Of a stretch of 7,170 nucleotides of DNA, positions 1-5,536 are shown piece by piece. The stretch comes from Thioalkalivibrio sp. Its GTDB lineage: Bacteria > Pseudomonadota > Gammaproteobacteria > Ectothiorhodospirales > Ectothiorhodospiraceae. Where the stretch lies: assembly GCA_007120155.1 (NCBI GenBank), contig SKOF01000343.1:1-7170 (forward strand), written 5' to 3'. How positions within the stretch are numbered: the stretch's first letter is position 1; every line of letters begins with the position of its first letter. The notes under the pieces are model-generated. The model was not told where the DNA came from, did not search any database, and saw only the letters and a list, made by a program, of their open reading frames with translations. The position numbers and the translations under genes are program-made.

Positions 1-23
1 TATTTATAAAAAGAAGAATAATT

Positions 24-47
24 ATTAACCATTAAAATTTTAAAAAA
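24..47 (+). promoter_or_regulatory. A/T-rich leader with ATTAACCATTAAAA core, copy 1
   Basis: The 24 nt before the first gene begin with ATTAACCATTAAAA and continue as an A/T run up to the ATG at 48. Almost the same 24 nt occur at 3706-3729, also ending directly at an ATG, and a variant lies on the minus strand at 5426-5449. The A-rich stretch next to the start fits Bacteroidota translation initiation, which usually lacks a Shine-Dalgarno sequence. Whether the conserved AACC core is a promoter part, a ribosome-binding element or a protein site cannot be told from sequence. Confidence 0.5.
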
Positions 48-362
48 ATGGAAACAAAAACAGATCAAATTACAATCGAATTGGCAGTGACCAATGAGTT
101 CACTCGTGAAGAACAATTACAATTAATTAATGAAGGAATGTTATTTGTGGCCAAAAATATGGCTGCTGATGGTATTATACCTGAAATAGACTCCCTTCAA
201 TGGACCCACCTACACTATGAACATGTCCCCGAAGACATGGTAGAAGCTGAACACCACTACCATACACTTGAAGTAACCGGCCCGGAACACATATTTGATC
301 GCTTCCGTGGTGTCTCATTGTTGTCCATGAGTTTGGATGACTTCGAATTTTTTATCTCATAA
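48..362 (+). CDS. Hypothetical acidic, His-rich small protein (104 aa)
   Basis: I do not recognise this protein. The ATG follows a repeated A-rich leader, and the frame is open for 104 codons to TAA at 360-362. Residues 1-30 are polar with a likely helix (about 19-40, rich in E, Q, L). Residues 54-81 hold seven histidines (54, 56, 59, 69, 70, 72, 81) among many acidic residues, and the C-terminus is acidic and hydrophobic (DDFEFF). There is no signal peptide or membrane segment. The clustered histidines could bind metal, but no known motif spacing is evident. The stretch around 180-310 is visibly richer in G and C than the neighbouring genes, which may reflect a separate origin. As first gene of the replication-type operon, 32 nt before the next gene, it may be an early accessory protein; that is inference. 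Confidence 0.7.
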   Translation: METKTDQITIELAVTNEFTREEQLQLINEGMLFVAKNMAADGIIPEIDSLQWTHLHYEHVPEDMVEAEHHYHTLEVTGPEHIFDRFRGVSLLSMSLDDFEFFIS

Positions 363-394
363 AAATAATTATAATCAACTAAATTTTATACGTT

Positions 395-637
395 ATGTCA
401 AAAAAAGAAAAGAAAACCAATTATTTGGGACTTGTTCTAACCCACAAGAACCAAGAAAAATTTAATTACATTTCAGAGGTGTTTGGTGTTTCAAAGACCA
501 AAATTGCTGAATTATTATTTCATACATCTAAAACGTTACACCAATTGTATGATGATGCCAAAGAATATCGAAAAACCTATGATGAAGATGAAGGTTTGGA
601 TGTTGGTTGGCTTGCAGAAAGAAGAATAATTTTATAA
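395..637 (+). CDS. Small putative ribbon-helix-helix-like DNA-binding protein (80 aa)
   Basis: This 80-residue protein has a basic start (MSKKEKK), then a short strand-like segment (NYLGLVLT, residues 9-16). Two predicted helices follow, about 17-30 and 34-54, separated by a GVSKTKI turn. The order strand, helix, G-V-S turn, helix resembles MetJ/Arc ribbon-helix-helix repressors, where the strand pairs in a dimer and contacts DNA. The C-terminal tail (about 55-80) is charged and ends in a basic patch. It lies 20 nt before the DUF3987 gene in the same direction, so it could be an operon regulator or a replication accessory factor. The fold assignment rests only on pattern and length; an unrelated helical protein remains possible. 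The start at 395 is the first in-frame ATG. Confidence 0.6.
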   Translation: MSKKEKKTNYLGLVLTHKNQEKFNYISEVFGVSKTKIAELLFHTSKTLHQLYDDAKEYRKTYDEDEGLDVGWLAERRIIL

Positions 638-657
638 ACCCTAAAACAAACAAAAAT

Positions 658-2232
658 ATGGAAGAAAAAAATTTAATGAACATAGAAAGTAAGGTCGAAT
701 TTAATAACGATTATTTGGGAACGGGTTTAAATTATCCCAAAAGTGTTTTTCCTGAACCCCTAAAAGCACAAATTAACGCATTCGCCCAATATGATAAAAT
801 CACCGAAACGATGGTTAGTCATTTGGCACTTGCTGGAATAGGTGCCGCCATATCCAATAAATTTTATGTGGATGTAAACTATGATGGATGGAAGGAAAAA
901 TCAAATCTTTTTTCAATTGCCCTTGCAAATCCCGGATCAAACAAGAGTGGTGTTATTTCTATAATTCTCAAACCATTTCTTGAAAAACAGATTGCTGTTG
1001 ATAAAGCATATGAAGAGAGAGTATTAACCATCGAGAAATATAATAAATTAATAAAAGACATGAATAAACTTCATGAAAAAATCGATGATTATAGGGATTC
1101 AGAAAAGTTAACCAGTTTTATTGCTTGGATGAAAAAAGAACGTCTATATCATTTATATAATGAAGAAAAGGATGAAATAATTCGATTTGATGAAGCACCC
1201 AAACCCAAACATTATGAAATTTATCTCTCATCGGGAACGACCGAAAAAAGAGATCAAATATTGGCCACAAATAATGGTAGACCACTTGTTATTATTCGTG
1301 ACGAATTTAAAGGTCTATTTAAATCTTTCAATCAATATAAATCAGGAAAGGGTGATGATTTAGAATCATTTTTAACTCTTTTTGATTATACCCCCCAATA
1401 CAAATCAAATGTTTCAGGAAGATTTAAACATAGTGATAGAGCAGTAAGTGCAATTGGCACTTCACAATTTAAGGTGTTTTCGGATATGTTTGAGGGGGGT
1501 AAAAACCAAGATAATGGATTAATTCATAGATTTTTGGTGGTTGATTCAACCGGTTCTGAATTACGTAATCCTTTCAAATTAAGAGATGGCGGGAATAAAA
1601 CTAACGAATTAGAGGAATATCGTAAATTGGTTGAAATAATGATCGGTGATTTCGATAATTATGAACACACATTGATGCGTCTTGAAATGGATGATGAAGC
1701 ATATGCATATGGACATAATTGGCGTGAAAAAATTAATGATTTATATCTTAAATCTGAATTATTGCAAAATAATGTTTCTTTTGAGGATTTTTCTTCATTT
1801 GCGGGTAAATTTGATCGATATTTAGTGCGTTTTGCCATCATAATGAGGGTATTCAGATTTTATTATTCTAACGATCCATTTGAACGCAATAATTGGGAAA
1901 ACCCAGATAAACCAATTATTTTGGATGATATGATAAAATCGGAAAAACTTACAATGTATTATCTGAATAATGCAATAAATTTTCTCAACAACATTCATCC
2001 ATTTGGTTCATCAAAGATTAAAAATAAGAATGAATCTATGGTTTTGGAAAGAATGGTTACCAATACACCCAAAAAAGAGTTGCTTGCAACAATTAATAAG
2101 GTGTATGGTTATCGTTCTTCTAATGGAACGAATACAACCGCACGAAGAAAACTTAATGAATTTCTTGATAGAAAAATAATTAATAAAAAAATTACCCCCC
2201 AAGGGGAAAGCGTTTATAATAGCGCAATTTAA
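658..2232 (+). CDS. DUF3987-family replication protein (ATPase/helicase-like, 524 aa)
   Basis: The protein follows the DUF3987 layout. An N-terminal region has the family-like FPEPLKAQINAF segment, then a P-loop-like ANPGSNKSG (about residues 90-98), a charged coiled insert (about 115-185), a Walker-B-like VIIRDEFKGLF (211-221), a conserved GTSQFKVFSDMF stretch, and GLIHRF (287-292), whose Arg291 is placed like an arginine finger. The last 70 or so residues look like a winged helix. DUF3987 proteins are RecA/AAA-like and often sit beside primases in Bacteroidota phages and mobile elements, where a helicase or loader role is assumed. The P-loop is degenerate: the glycine before Lys is Asn95, but Lys96-Ser97 remain. 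I chose ATG 658, preceded by an A-rich stretch and clear of the upstream gene. An in-frame ATG at 607 would overlap that gene by 31 nt and add a poorly conserved-looking leader. The primase-like gene follows after 17 nt. Confidence 0.85.
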   Translation: MEEKNLMNIESKVEFNNDYLGTGLNYPKSVFPEPLKAQINAFAQYDKITETMVSHLALAGIGAAISNKFYVDVNYDGWKEKSNLFSIALANPGSNKSGVISIILKPFLEKQIAVDKAYEERVLTIEKYNKLIKDMNKLHEKIDDYRDSEKLTSFIAWMKKERLYHLYNEEKDEIIRFDEAPKPKHYEIYLSSGTTEKRDQILATNNGRPLVIIRDEFKGLFKSFNQYKSGKGDDLESFLTLFDYTPQYKSNVSGRFKHSDRAVSAIGTSQFKVFSDMFEGGKNQDNGLIHRFLVVDSTGSELRNPFKLRDGGNKTNELEEYRKLVEIMIGDFDNYEHTLMRLEMDDEAYAYGHNWREKINDLYLKSELLQNNVSFEDFSSFAGKFDRYLVRFAIIMRVFRFYYSNDPFERNNWENPDKPIILDDMIKSEKLTMYYLNNAINFLNNIHPFGSSKIKNKNESMVLERMVTNTPKKELLATINKVYGYRSSNGTNTTARRKLNEFLDRKIINKKITPQGESVYNSAI

Positions 2233-2249
2233 AAGATGGGGTATGATTT

Positions 2250-3413
2250 ATGTGTGCAGTATTTAAATATCAATACGACAGTAGTGTAAAGTTTGATTGT
2301 CCCTCCTGCAAGGCCAAGAAACGCTTTGTAAAGTATAGGGATATGACGGAATCCGACCCAACCAAGTGTTGGGTTGAGTTCCCCTACGGGTATTGTGACA
2401 GAATTGAAAGTTGTGGACATAATTTTAAAATTGATGCTACAACAGACATCCAAAATAAGGTTATTTCTGACCCCACATTAATTAAATATTTTAATCTTAA
2501 ACCACCCGAAACCGTCATTGCGGAACAATCAATAGATGTTGATTTTTATCGGGATATTAAATTTAATGAACATTTAATTGAGAATTTGGAAGAAAAATAT
2601 CAAAAACCAGTCATTAATGGTGCATATAATGATATTTTACGGGTTTCGGATGATACTTTTACTTATAAAAACACGTTTTTGCGTGGTTTGGCTAAACTTT
2701 TTGGTAAAAAAGCAGTAAAATGGGTGTACGATGAATATAAAATAATGACTTTTTTGGATGGTGGTATTGTTTATCCTTATTTTGATTATAATGATAAATT
2801 AATTAATGGAAAAATCATGTTTTATGATGAAAACACCCTAAAAAGAATCAAAACTGGTGATAAATCAAGGATAAATTGGCTTCATAATTGTTCATATAAA
2901 GGTGAGATCCAAAATAAAATAATAAGATTGGATGAGTATCCCTATTCTTTAACTTTTTTCGGTTATGACTCAAGAGTTGATAATTATAGGGATATTGGGC
3001 TGGTAGAAGCCGAAAAAACAGCGATTATTTTATCAATTATTTTTCCGAAAATTAAATGGTTGGCAACCGGATCCATGCAGAACATTCAAAGGTATAAATT
3101 TTATGGTTTAAATCTTAAAAACATAATTTTAATGCCGGATTTGGGGTTTCACGTACAAAAAGATATCTCAATTAAGGATTATTGGTACTATAAGATAAAA
3201 CATTATACTGATTATCACATTGACGATTCAACCTGTCACAATATAGATTACATTCCCTCTTGGTTTTCAGAAAAAGAAATCGAGAATGCTAATAATTCGG
3301 GTAGTGATCCTGCTGATTTCATATTGGATTTCAGAAGGAATGATCCTGAAAAATTTAAAAATTACATTAAAGAATTACGTGAAAAAATTAAAAAAGCGAT
3401 AAGTTATGAGTAA
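2250..3413 (+). CDS. DUF6371-type primase-like protein with zinc finger and TOPRIM-like domain (387 aa)
   Basis: The N-terminus carries a primase-like zinc ribbon: C17-P-S-C20, then Y-C49-D-R and C55-G-H57, matching the CPxC...GxCDRxxxCGxH pattern of DUF6371 proteins; Cys40 is extra. The C-terminal half has a TOPRIM-like core. VEAEKTA (252-258) supplies the first acidic motif (Glu253), WLATG follows, then ILMPDLG with Asp297, and SDPADF (Asp353, Asp356) near the end. The usual TOPRIM DxD is reduced to D-L-G, as I recall for this family. The expected role is priming or DNA binding at replication start, together with the DUF3987 protein encoded 17 nt upstream. The region between the domains (about 60-245) is the least recognisable. 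The ATG at 2250 is the only start that keeps the whole zinc finger. The stop overlaps the next start by 8 nt (ATGAGTAA), suggesting translational coupling. Confidence 0.82.
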   Translation: MCAVFKYQYDSSVKFDCPSCKAKKRFVKYRDMTESDPTKCWVEFPYGYCDRIESCGHNFKIDATTDIQNKVISDPTLIKYFNLKPPETVIAEQSIDVDFYRDIKFNEHLIENLEEKYQKPVINGAYNDILRVSDDTFTYKNTFLRGLAKLFGKKAVKWVYDEYKIMTFLDGGIVYPYFDYNDKLINGKIMFYDENTLKRIKTGDKSRINWLHNCSYKGEIQNKIIRLDEYPYSLTFFGYDSRVDNYRDIGLVEAEKTAIILSIIFPKIKWLATGSMQNIQRYKFYGLNLKNIILMPDLGFHVQKDISIKDYWYYKIKHYTDYHIDDSTCHNIDYIPSWFSEKEIENANNSGSDPADFILDFRRNDPEKFKNYIKELREKIKKAISYE

Positions 3414-3672
3414 AAAGGATAATGAAAAGGCAAAACAGATGTTAAAGGAGTTTGAGGAATTAATCACAACAACATCTTTGGACGAAAAAACCGAAAAAAC
3501 GAAAAGATTGTTCAGGGAAACCAGTGATATAATTAATTTGGCCATCATACGCATTTTGCGTGAGGTTAAAGATGACATTAATTGTTATGACTCCTATGAT
3601 GTCGATCAGATAATTGAGGGCCTACACGCCCTTAAACGAGCCCGTGACCAATTTAAACCTTTTGGTAGATAA
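3406..3672 (+). CDS. Small helical hypothetical protein, last gene of the replication operon (88 aa)
   Basis: I do not recognise this protein. It is 88 residues, highly charged and almost entirely helix-forming: a Lys/Glu-rich helix at about 3-21, a second from about 25 to 57 with a hydrophobic face (INLAIIRILREV), and a third at about 66-82 (DQIIEGLHALKRARDQF). There is no membrane segment or cysteine motif; the single Cys lies near residue 60. Its ATG lies inside the last codons of the primase-like gene with an 8-nt overlap, so translation is probably coupled and the product is likely needed in proportion to it. A replication accessory or DNA-binding role is plausible from position only. 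The operon terminator begins 5 nt after the stop codon. Confidence 0.75.
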   Translation: MSKKDNEKAKQMLKEFEELITTTSLDEKTEKTKRLFRETSDIINLAIIRILREVKDDINCYDSYDVDQIIEGLHALKRARDQFKPFGR

Positions 3673-3676
3673 ATAA

Positions 3677-3704
3677 AAAAACCCCTCAGATTAGAGGGGT
3701 TTTT
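3677..3704. terminator. Bidirectional intrinsic terminator between convergent operons
   Basis: The arms CCCCTC (3682-3687) and GAGGGG (3694-3699) pair across a 6-nt AGATTA loop. They are extended by five A-T pairs outward (3677-3681 with 3700-3704), giving an 11-bp stem with an A tract on the left and a T tract on the right. Read rightward, it ends the replication operon 5 nt after its last stop codon. Read leftward, it has an equally good U tract and can stop transcripts of the lysis operon ending at 3799. Confidence 0.9.
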
Positions 3705-3705
3705 C

Positions 3706-3729
3706 ATTAACCATTAAAAATTTAAAATA
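3706..3729 (+). promoter_or_regulatory. A/T-rich leader with ATTAACCATTAAAA core, copy 2
   Basis: This copy starts 2 nt after the terminator and matches copy 1 (24-47) with only a few A/T differences. As in copy 1, exactly 24 nt separate the first base of ATTAACC from an ATG (3730). Here, however, the ATG opens a frame of only 11 codons. The preserved spacing suggests a working or formerly working gene start. Confidence 0.5.
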
Positions 3730-3765
3730 ATGAATAAAAAGAACGAACATCTGAACGATGCATAA
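3730..3765 (+). CDS. Possible 11-residue leader peptide or remnant gene start
   Basis: The ATG at 3730 follows leader copy 2 at the same distance that separates copy 1 from its gene, and the frame ends at TAA 3763-3765, giving MNKKNEHLNDA. The peptide is charged with no hydrophobic part, so it does not resemble a type I toxin. Options are a small translated peptide, the surviving start of a gene lost by deletion, or an accidental ORF next to a duplicated leader. No longer frame continues into the convergent gene. The call rests on the leader match alone. Confidence 0.25.
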   Translation: MNKKNEHLNDA

Positions 3766-3797
3766 CAAATATACGACAAGAATTTTTAATTTCCAAA
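3766..3797 (-). promoter_or_regulatory. Candidate Bacteroidota-type promoter on the minus strand
   Basis: On the minus strand TTTG (3797-3794), a 20-nt spacer and TATATTTG (3773-3766) match the Bacteroidota sigma consensus TTTG-N19-21-TAnnTTTG. Transcription would start near 3760 and run leftward for about 80 nt, antisense to the 11-codon ORF and leader copy 2, ending at the bidirectional terminator. The region is AT-rich, so a chance match is quite possible. Confidence 0.3.
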
Positions 3798-3798
3798 T

Positions 3799-4389
3799 TT
3801 AATAAATAACGTAAACGAAGTCGGTAATTCTAAGATGTGCTGCAGGATGAATGGCTGCTGGTTTTTCCCAAACCCCACCTCCGGAAAATTCACTACCACC
3901 ACTATCGGGTGGTGATGTGTTTCCTGAAATATAAACACCTCTTTGACCCGTCCAGTCTTCTGTAATGGCACCAATGTGTCCAAATATGGTTTCACCCCTT
4001 TGATATATGGCAAGAGATCCTTTTGGCATTGTAACAACACCAGCCAGTACTCTACCGGCAGATACTCTTAATCTGTCGGGTGTTTTATAAACGAAATTTC
4101 GTGCTAAACCAGTTTTAATTAACGGTTCTTTTGCTCCTGCTTGATATAACCAAGTTGCTTGTGCTGCTGCACACCAAGGATTTCCCGGTGGTAAATTCAC
4201 AAATGCCAACCAAGAATTGATACTATCTCTCGATGGTACACCAATATGAGACCTGGCAATCTCTATATGTGGTATTGTTACAACTTCTGGTATGGTGTCT
4301 ACTGGTGGTGGTAATGGTAAAACAATCTCTGGTTGATTAGAGCATTGCATTGACAAAAATAAAAGCAAAAGCGAAAATATATATTGCAT
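3799..4389 (-). CDS. CHAP/NlpC-P60-like peptidoglycan hydrolase, probable endolysin (up to 196 aa)
   Basis: From about residue 40 the protein follows the pattern of CHAP-like phage hydrolases (the TIGR02594-type layout): IEIARSHIGVPSRDSINSW, then NPWCAAAQATWLYQAG with the presumed nucleophile Cys73, LARNF, MPKGSLAIY, GHIGAITE with the presumed catalytic His138, and YISGN with Asn157. These enzymes cut amide or peptide bonds in the cell wall. The N-terminus from ATG 4389 is a hydrophobic stretch (residues 3-13), Cys16 and a Pro-rich linker (20-34), which suggests a lipoprotein or secreted form. The lipobox (S-M-Q-C) is poor and no basic residue precedes the hydrophobic part. ATG 4350 (Met14) would give a cytoplasmic enzyme needing a holin. 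From 4389 the gene overlaps the upstream membrane gene by 53 nt; from 4350, by 14 nt. It is the last gene of the minus-strand lysis cluster. The enzyme class is fairly sure, the start is not. Confidence 0.82.
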   Translation of the reverse strand: MQYIFSLLLLFLSMQCSNQPEIVLPLPPPVDTIPEVVTIPHIEIARSHIGVPSRDSINSWLAFVNLPPGNPWCAAAQATWLYQAGAKEPLIKTGLARNFVYKTPDRLRVSAGRVLAGVVTMPKGSLAIYQRGETIFGHIGAITEDWTGQRGVYISGNTSPPDSGGSEFSGGGVWEKPAAIHPAAHLRITDFVYVIY

Positions 4390-4618
4390 ATGCTATCGGA
4401 CTTTTAGATAATACTTCATCTGTATCAATGTTTGGAAATAATACCTCTTCAACCAATTTTAGTGCCCCACAAACCGCAAAACCCACCGAAAGTGTGTATA
4501 TCAATCCACTATATTGGGGCAAAAAATTCACCATTAATATTTGAATGGCATATAAAAATGCCACAAATAACCAGTAATAACCAAATAATTTAAGTTTAAC
4601 CTTAAAAACATCAATCAT
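4337..4618 (-). CDS. Small membrane protein of the lysis cluster, holin/antiholin candidate (93 aa)
   Basis: The protein has three strongly hydrophobic segments: about residues 12-31 (GYYWLFVAFLYAIQILMVNF), 36-55 (GLIYTLSVGFAVCGALKLV) and 74-92 (IAYAIYIFAFAFIFVNAML). A short basic N-terminus (MIDVFKVKLK) precedes them and an acidic loop (FPNIDTDEV) lies between the last two. Size, three spans and a place between another membrane protein and a wall hydrolase fit a holin, antiholin or other lysis helper; no family is recognised. I chose ATG 4618, which overlaps the preceding stop by 8 nt (ATGATTGA), a typical coupled arrangement. An in-frame ATG at 4645 would add nine residues inside the previous gene. 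The 3' end overlaps the hydrolase gene. Confidence 0.72.
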   Translation of the reverse strand: MIDVFKVKLKLFGYYWLFVAFLYAIQILMVNFLPQYSGLIYTLSVGFAVCGALKLVEEVLFPNIDTDEVLSKSPIAYAIYIFAFAFIFVNAML

Positions 4619-5000
4619 TTTTCTTTGTTTTTGGCAAAAATTCAATAATTCTTGTGATTAATTCCTTGATCCAAGGTATGGATGCCCAAGTATAATTACC
4701 AACCGTGGCTGCTAATGCCCCCAACAATGCTGGTATCCACCACAATGCATATTCTGCCAAGAAACCAACCTCAAAAAACCATAAGATGTAAACAACACCA
4801 ATTGGTATAAGCCATGAAGTAATTGATCTCCATGTTTTTGTTTTTGGCATATAAATCTTTTCAAAGAAAAATTCAATAATAAGTGGAACCCCAATTGTCG
4901 AAAAACTCCAAAATGTTCCAATTATTACGATTATTTCATGGATAATTGCTTCTTCGTTAAAAAAGAAACGATCCTGTATAAATTTTATAATTTCTTCCAT
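4611..5000 (-). CDS. Three-span membrane protein, holin candidate (129 aa)
   Basis: After an amphipathic N-terminus (about 1-20) come three likely membrane spans at about 22-46, 62-81 and 85-108. A basic loop follows the first span (MPKTKTWR, 51-58) and the protein ends in a basic, polar tail (PKTKKND). The spans are unusually rich in Trp and Phe. Its size and position between the coiled-coil anchor protein and a second membrane protein just before the hydrolase match phage holins, which form the membrane lesion that starts lysis. No family motif is recognised, so the call is by context. The ATG at 5000 is preceded by an A-rich stretch in the 13-nt gap after the upstream stop, the usual Bacteroidota start context. 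Confidence 0.75.
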   Translation of the reverse strand: MEEIIKFIQDRFFFNEEAIIHEIIVIIGTFWSFSTIGVPLIIEFFFEKIYMPKTKTWRSITSWLIPIGVVYILWFFEVGFLAEYALWWIPALLGALAATVGNYTWASIPWIKELITRIIEFLPKTKKND

Positions 5001-5013
5001 AATAATTTTTTGT

Positions 5014-5388
5014 TTATATTCCCATTATTAAGTCCCCAAAACGTAATATTATAGCAATCAGGGAAAATAGAATCGTAAAAAATATCCCTGTTATTGTTAT
5101 CGCTTTGAGCAATATATTTCTTAACTCCCTCTGACCTATTAAGCTATCATTGACAGTATTAAGGGTTCGAACAATTTCATAGATTGTTGGTGCTTGAGGA
5201 CAACTTTCATATCTCCCAGCATCTTGAATTCGGATATTTTTGACATCATCTTCAAGTTTATCCACCCTTGAATTGGTTTTGGTTGTTTGAATAACAATAT
5301 TGTCCAATTTGGCGTTAACTCCGCTTAGTTTGTCATCTAATATCTCAATTATTTCTTTTCTGTCAATGCACATATCTCTGTCTTTCAT
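5014..5388 (-). CDS. XhlA-like coiled-coil protein with C-terminal membrane anchor (124 aa)
   Basis: Residues 9-55 are charged with heptad-like spacing of I, L and V (EIIEILDDKLSGVNAKLDNI, then SRVDKLEDDVKNI), indicating a coiled coil. A short middle part contains CPQAP (about 64-68). A second helix (about 70-93) leads into one clear membrane span at about 96-115 (AITITGIFFTILFSLIAIIL). A coiled coil followed by a single C-terminal anchor is the plan of XhlA/hemolysin-type phage proteins, which work with a holin and hydrolase. A spanin-like tether is an alternative. It is the first lysis-cluster gene, 13 nt upstream of the three-span protein. The ATG at 5388 has an A-rich upstream; Met6 is a possible later start. 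A 148-nt gap with a tandem repeat and a variant leader lies before it. Confidence 0.75.
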   Translation of the reverse strand: MKDRDMCIDRKEIIEILDDKLSGVNAKLDNIVIQTTKTNSRVDKLEDDVKNIRIQDAGRYESCPQAPTIYEIVRTLNTVNDSLIGQRELRNILLKAITITGIFFTILFSLIAIILRFGDLIMGI

Positions 5389-5395
5389 ATTTTAT

Positions 5396-5419
5396 ATTTG
5401 TAACCTTATTTGTAACCTT
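5396..5419. repeat. Tandem 12-bp direct repeat upstream of the coiled-coil lysis gene
   Basis: ATTTGTAACCTT is repeated twice exactly and head to tail (5396-5407 and 5408-5419), with a further ATTT after it. On the minus strand this is AAGGTTACAAAT twice, located 8 to 31 nt before the ATG at 5388. It thus occupies the leader of the first lysis-cluster gene and could be a regulator site or a slippage product. Confidence 0.75.
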
Positions 5420-5425
5420 ATTTTT

Positions 5426-5449
5426 ATTAAATTTTTAAAATGGTTAAAT
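5426..5449 (-). promoter_or_regulatory. Variant of the A/T-rich leader, copy 3
   Basis: Read on the minus strand the segment begins ATTTAACCATTTTAAAAA and continues TTTAAT. It aligns with copies 1 and 2 over the AACCATT...AAAA...TTTAA pattern, with about two inserted bases. Unlike them it is not followed by an ATG at 24 nt; the tandem 12-bp repeat lies between it and the start at 5388. It supports the idea of a common 5' element for operons on both strands. The rest of the gap 5389-5536 shows no convincing gene or terminator. Confidence 0.35.
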
Positions 5450-5536
5450 AGTCAACTCATCTTCTGCATCGTGGAAGAATGTATTCTATTTGAATTTTTT
5501 ATAAACATTTTAGTGTCCGTATTTTTATTCATTATA

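Noticed and set aside
607..657. Upstream in-frame start (607) for the DUF3987 gene
   Set aside because: It overlaps the preceding gene by 31 nt, whereas ATG 658 has the A-rich upstream stretch usual for Bacteroidota starts.
3786..4040. An 84-residue minus-strand ORF overlapping the hydrolase gene
   Set aside because: It is a shadow frame of the hydrolase, whose own frame carries the Cys, His and Asn motifs.
5393..5400. TATATTTG on the plus strand as a promoter -7 box
   Set aside because: There is no TTTG at the required distance upstream, and it would transcribe antisense to the glycine-rich gene with no plus-strand gene to serve.
5452..5508. An 18-codon minus-strand ORF in the gap before the lysis cluster
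   Set aside because: It has no recognisable features, no good start context and a length expected by chance in AT-rich DNA.
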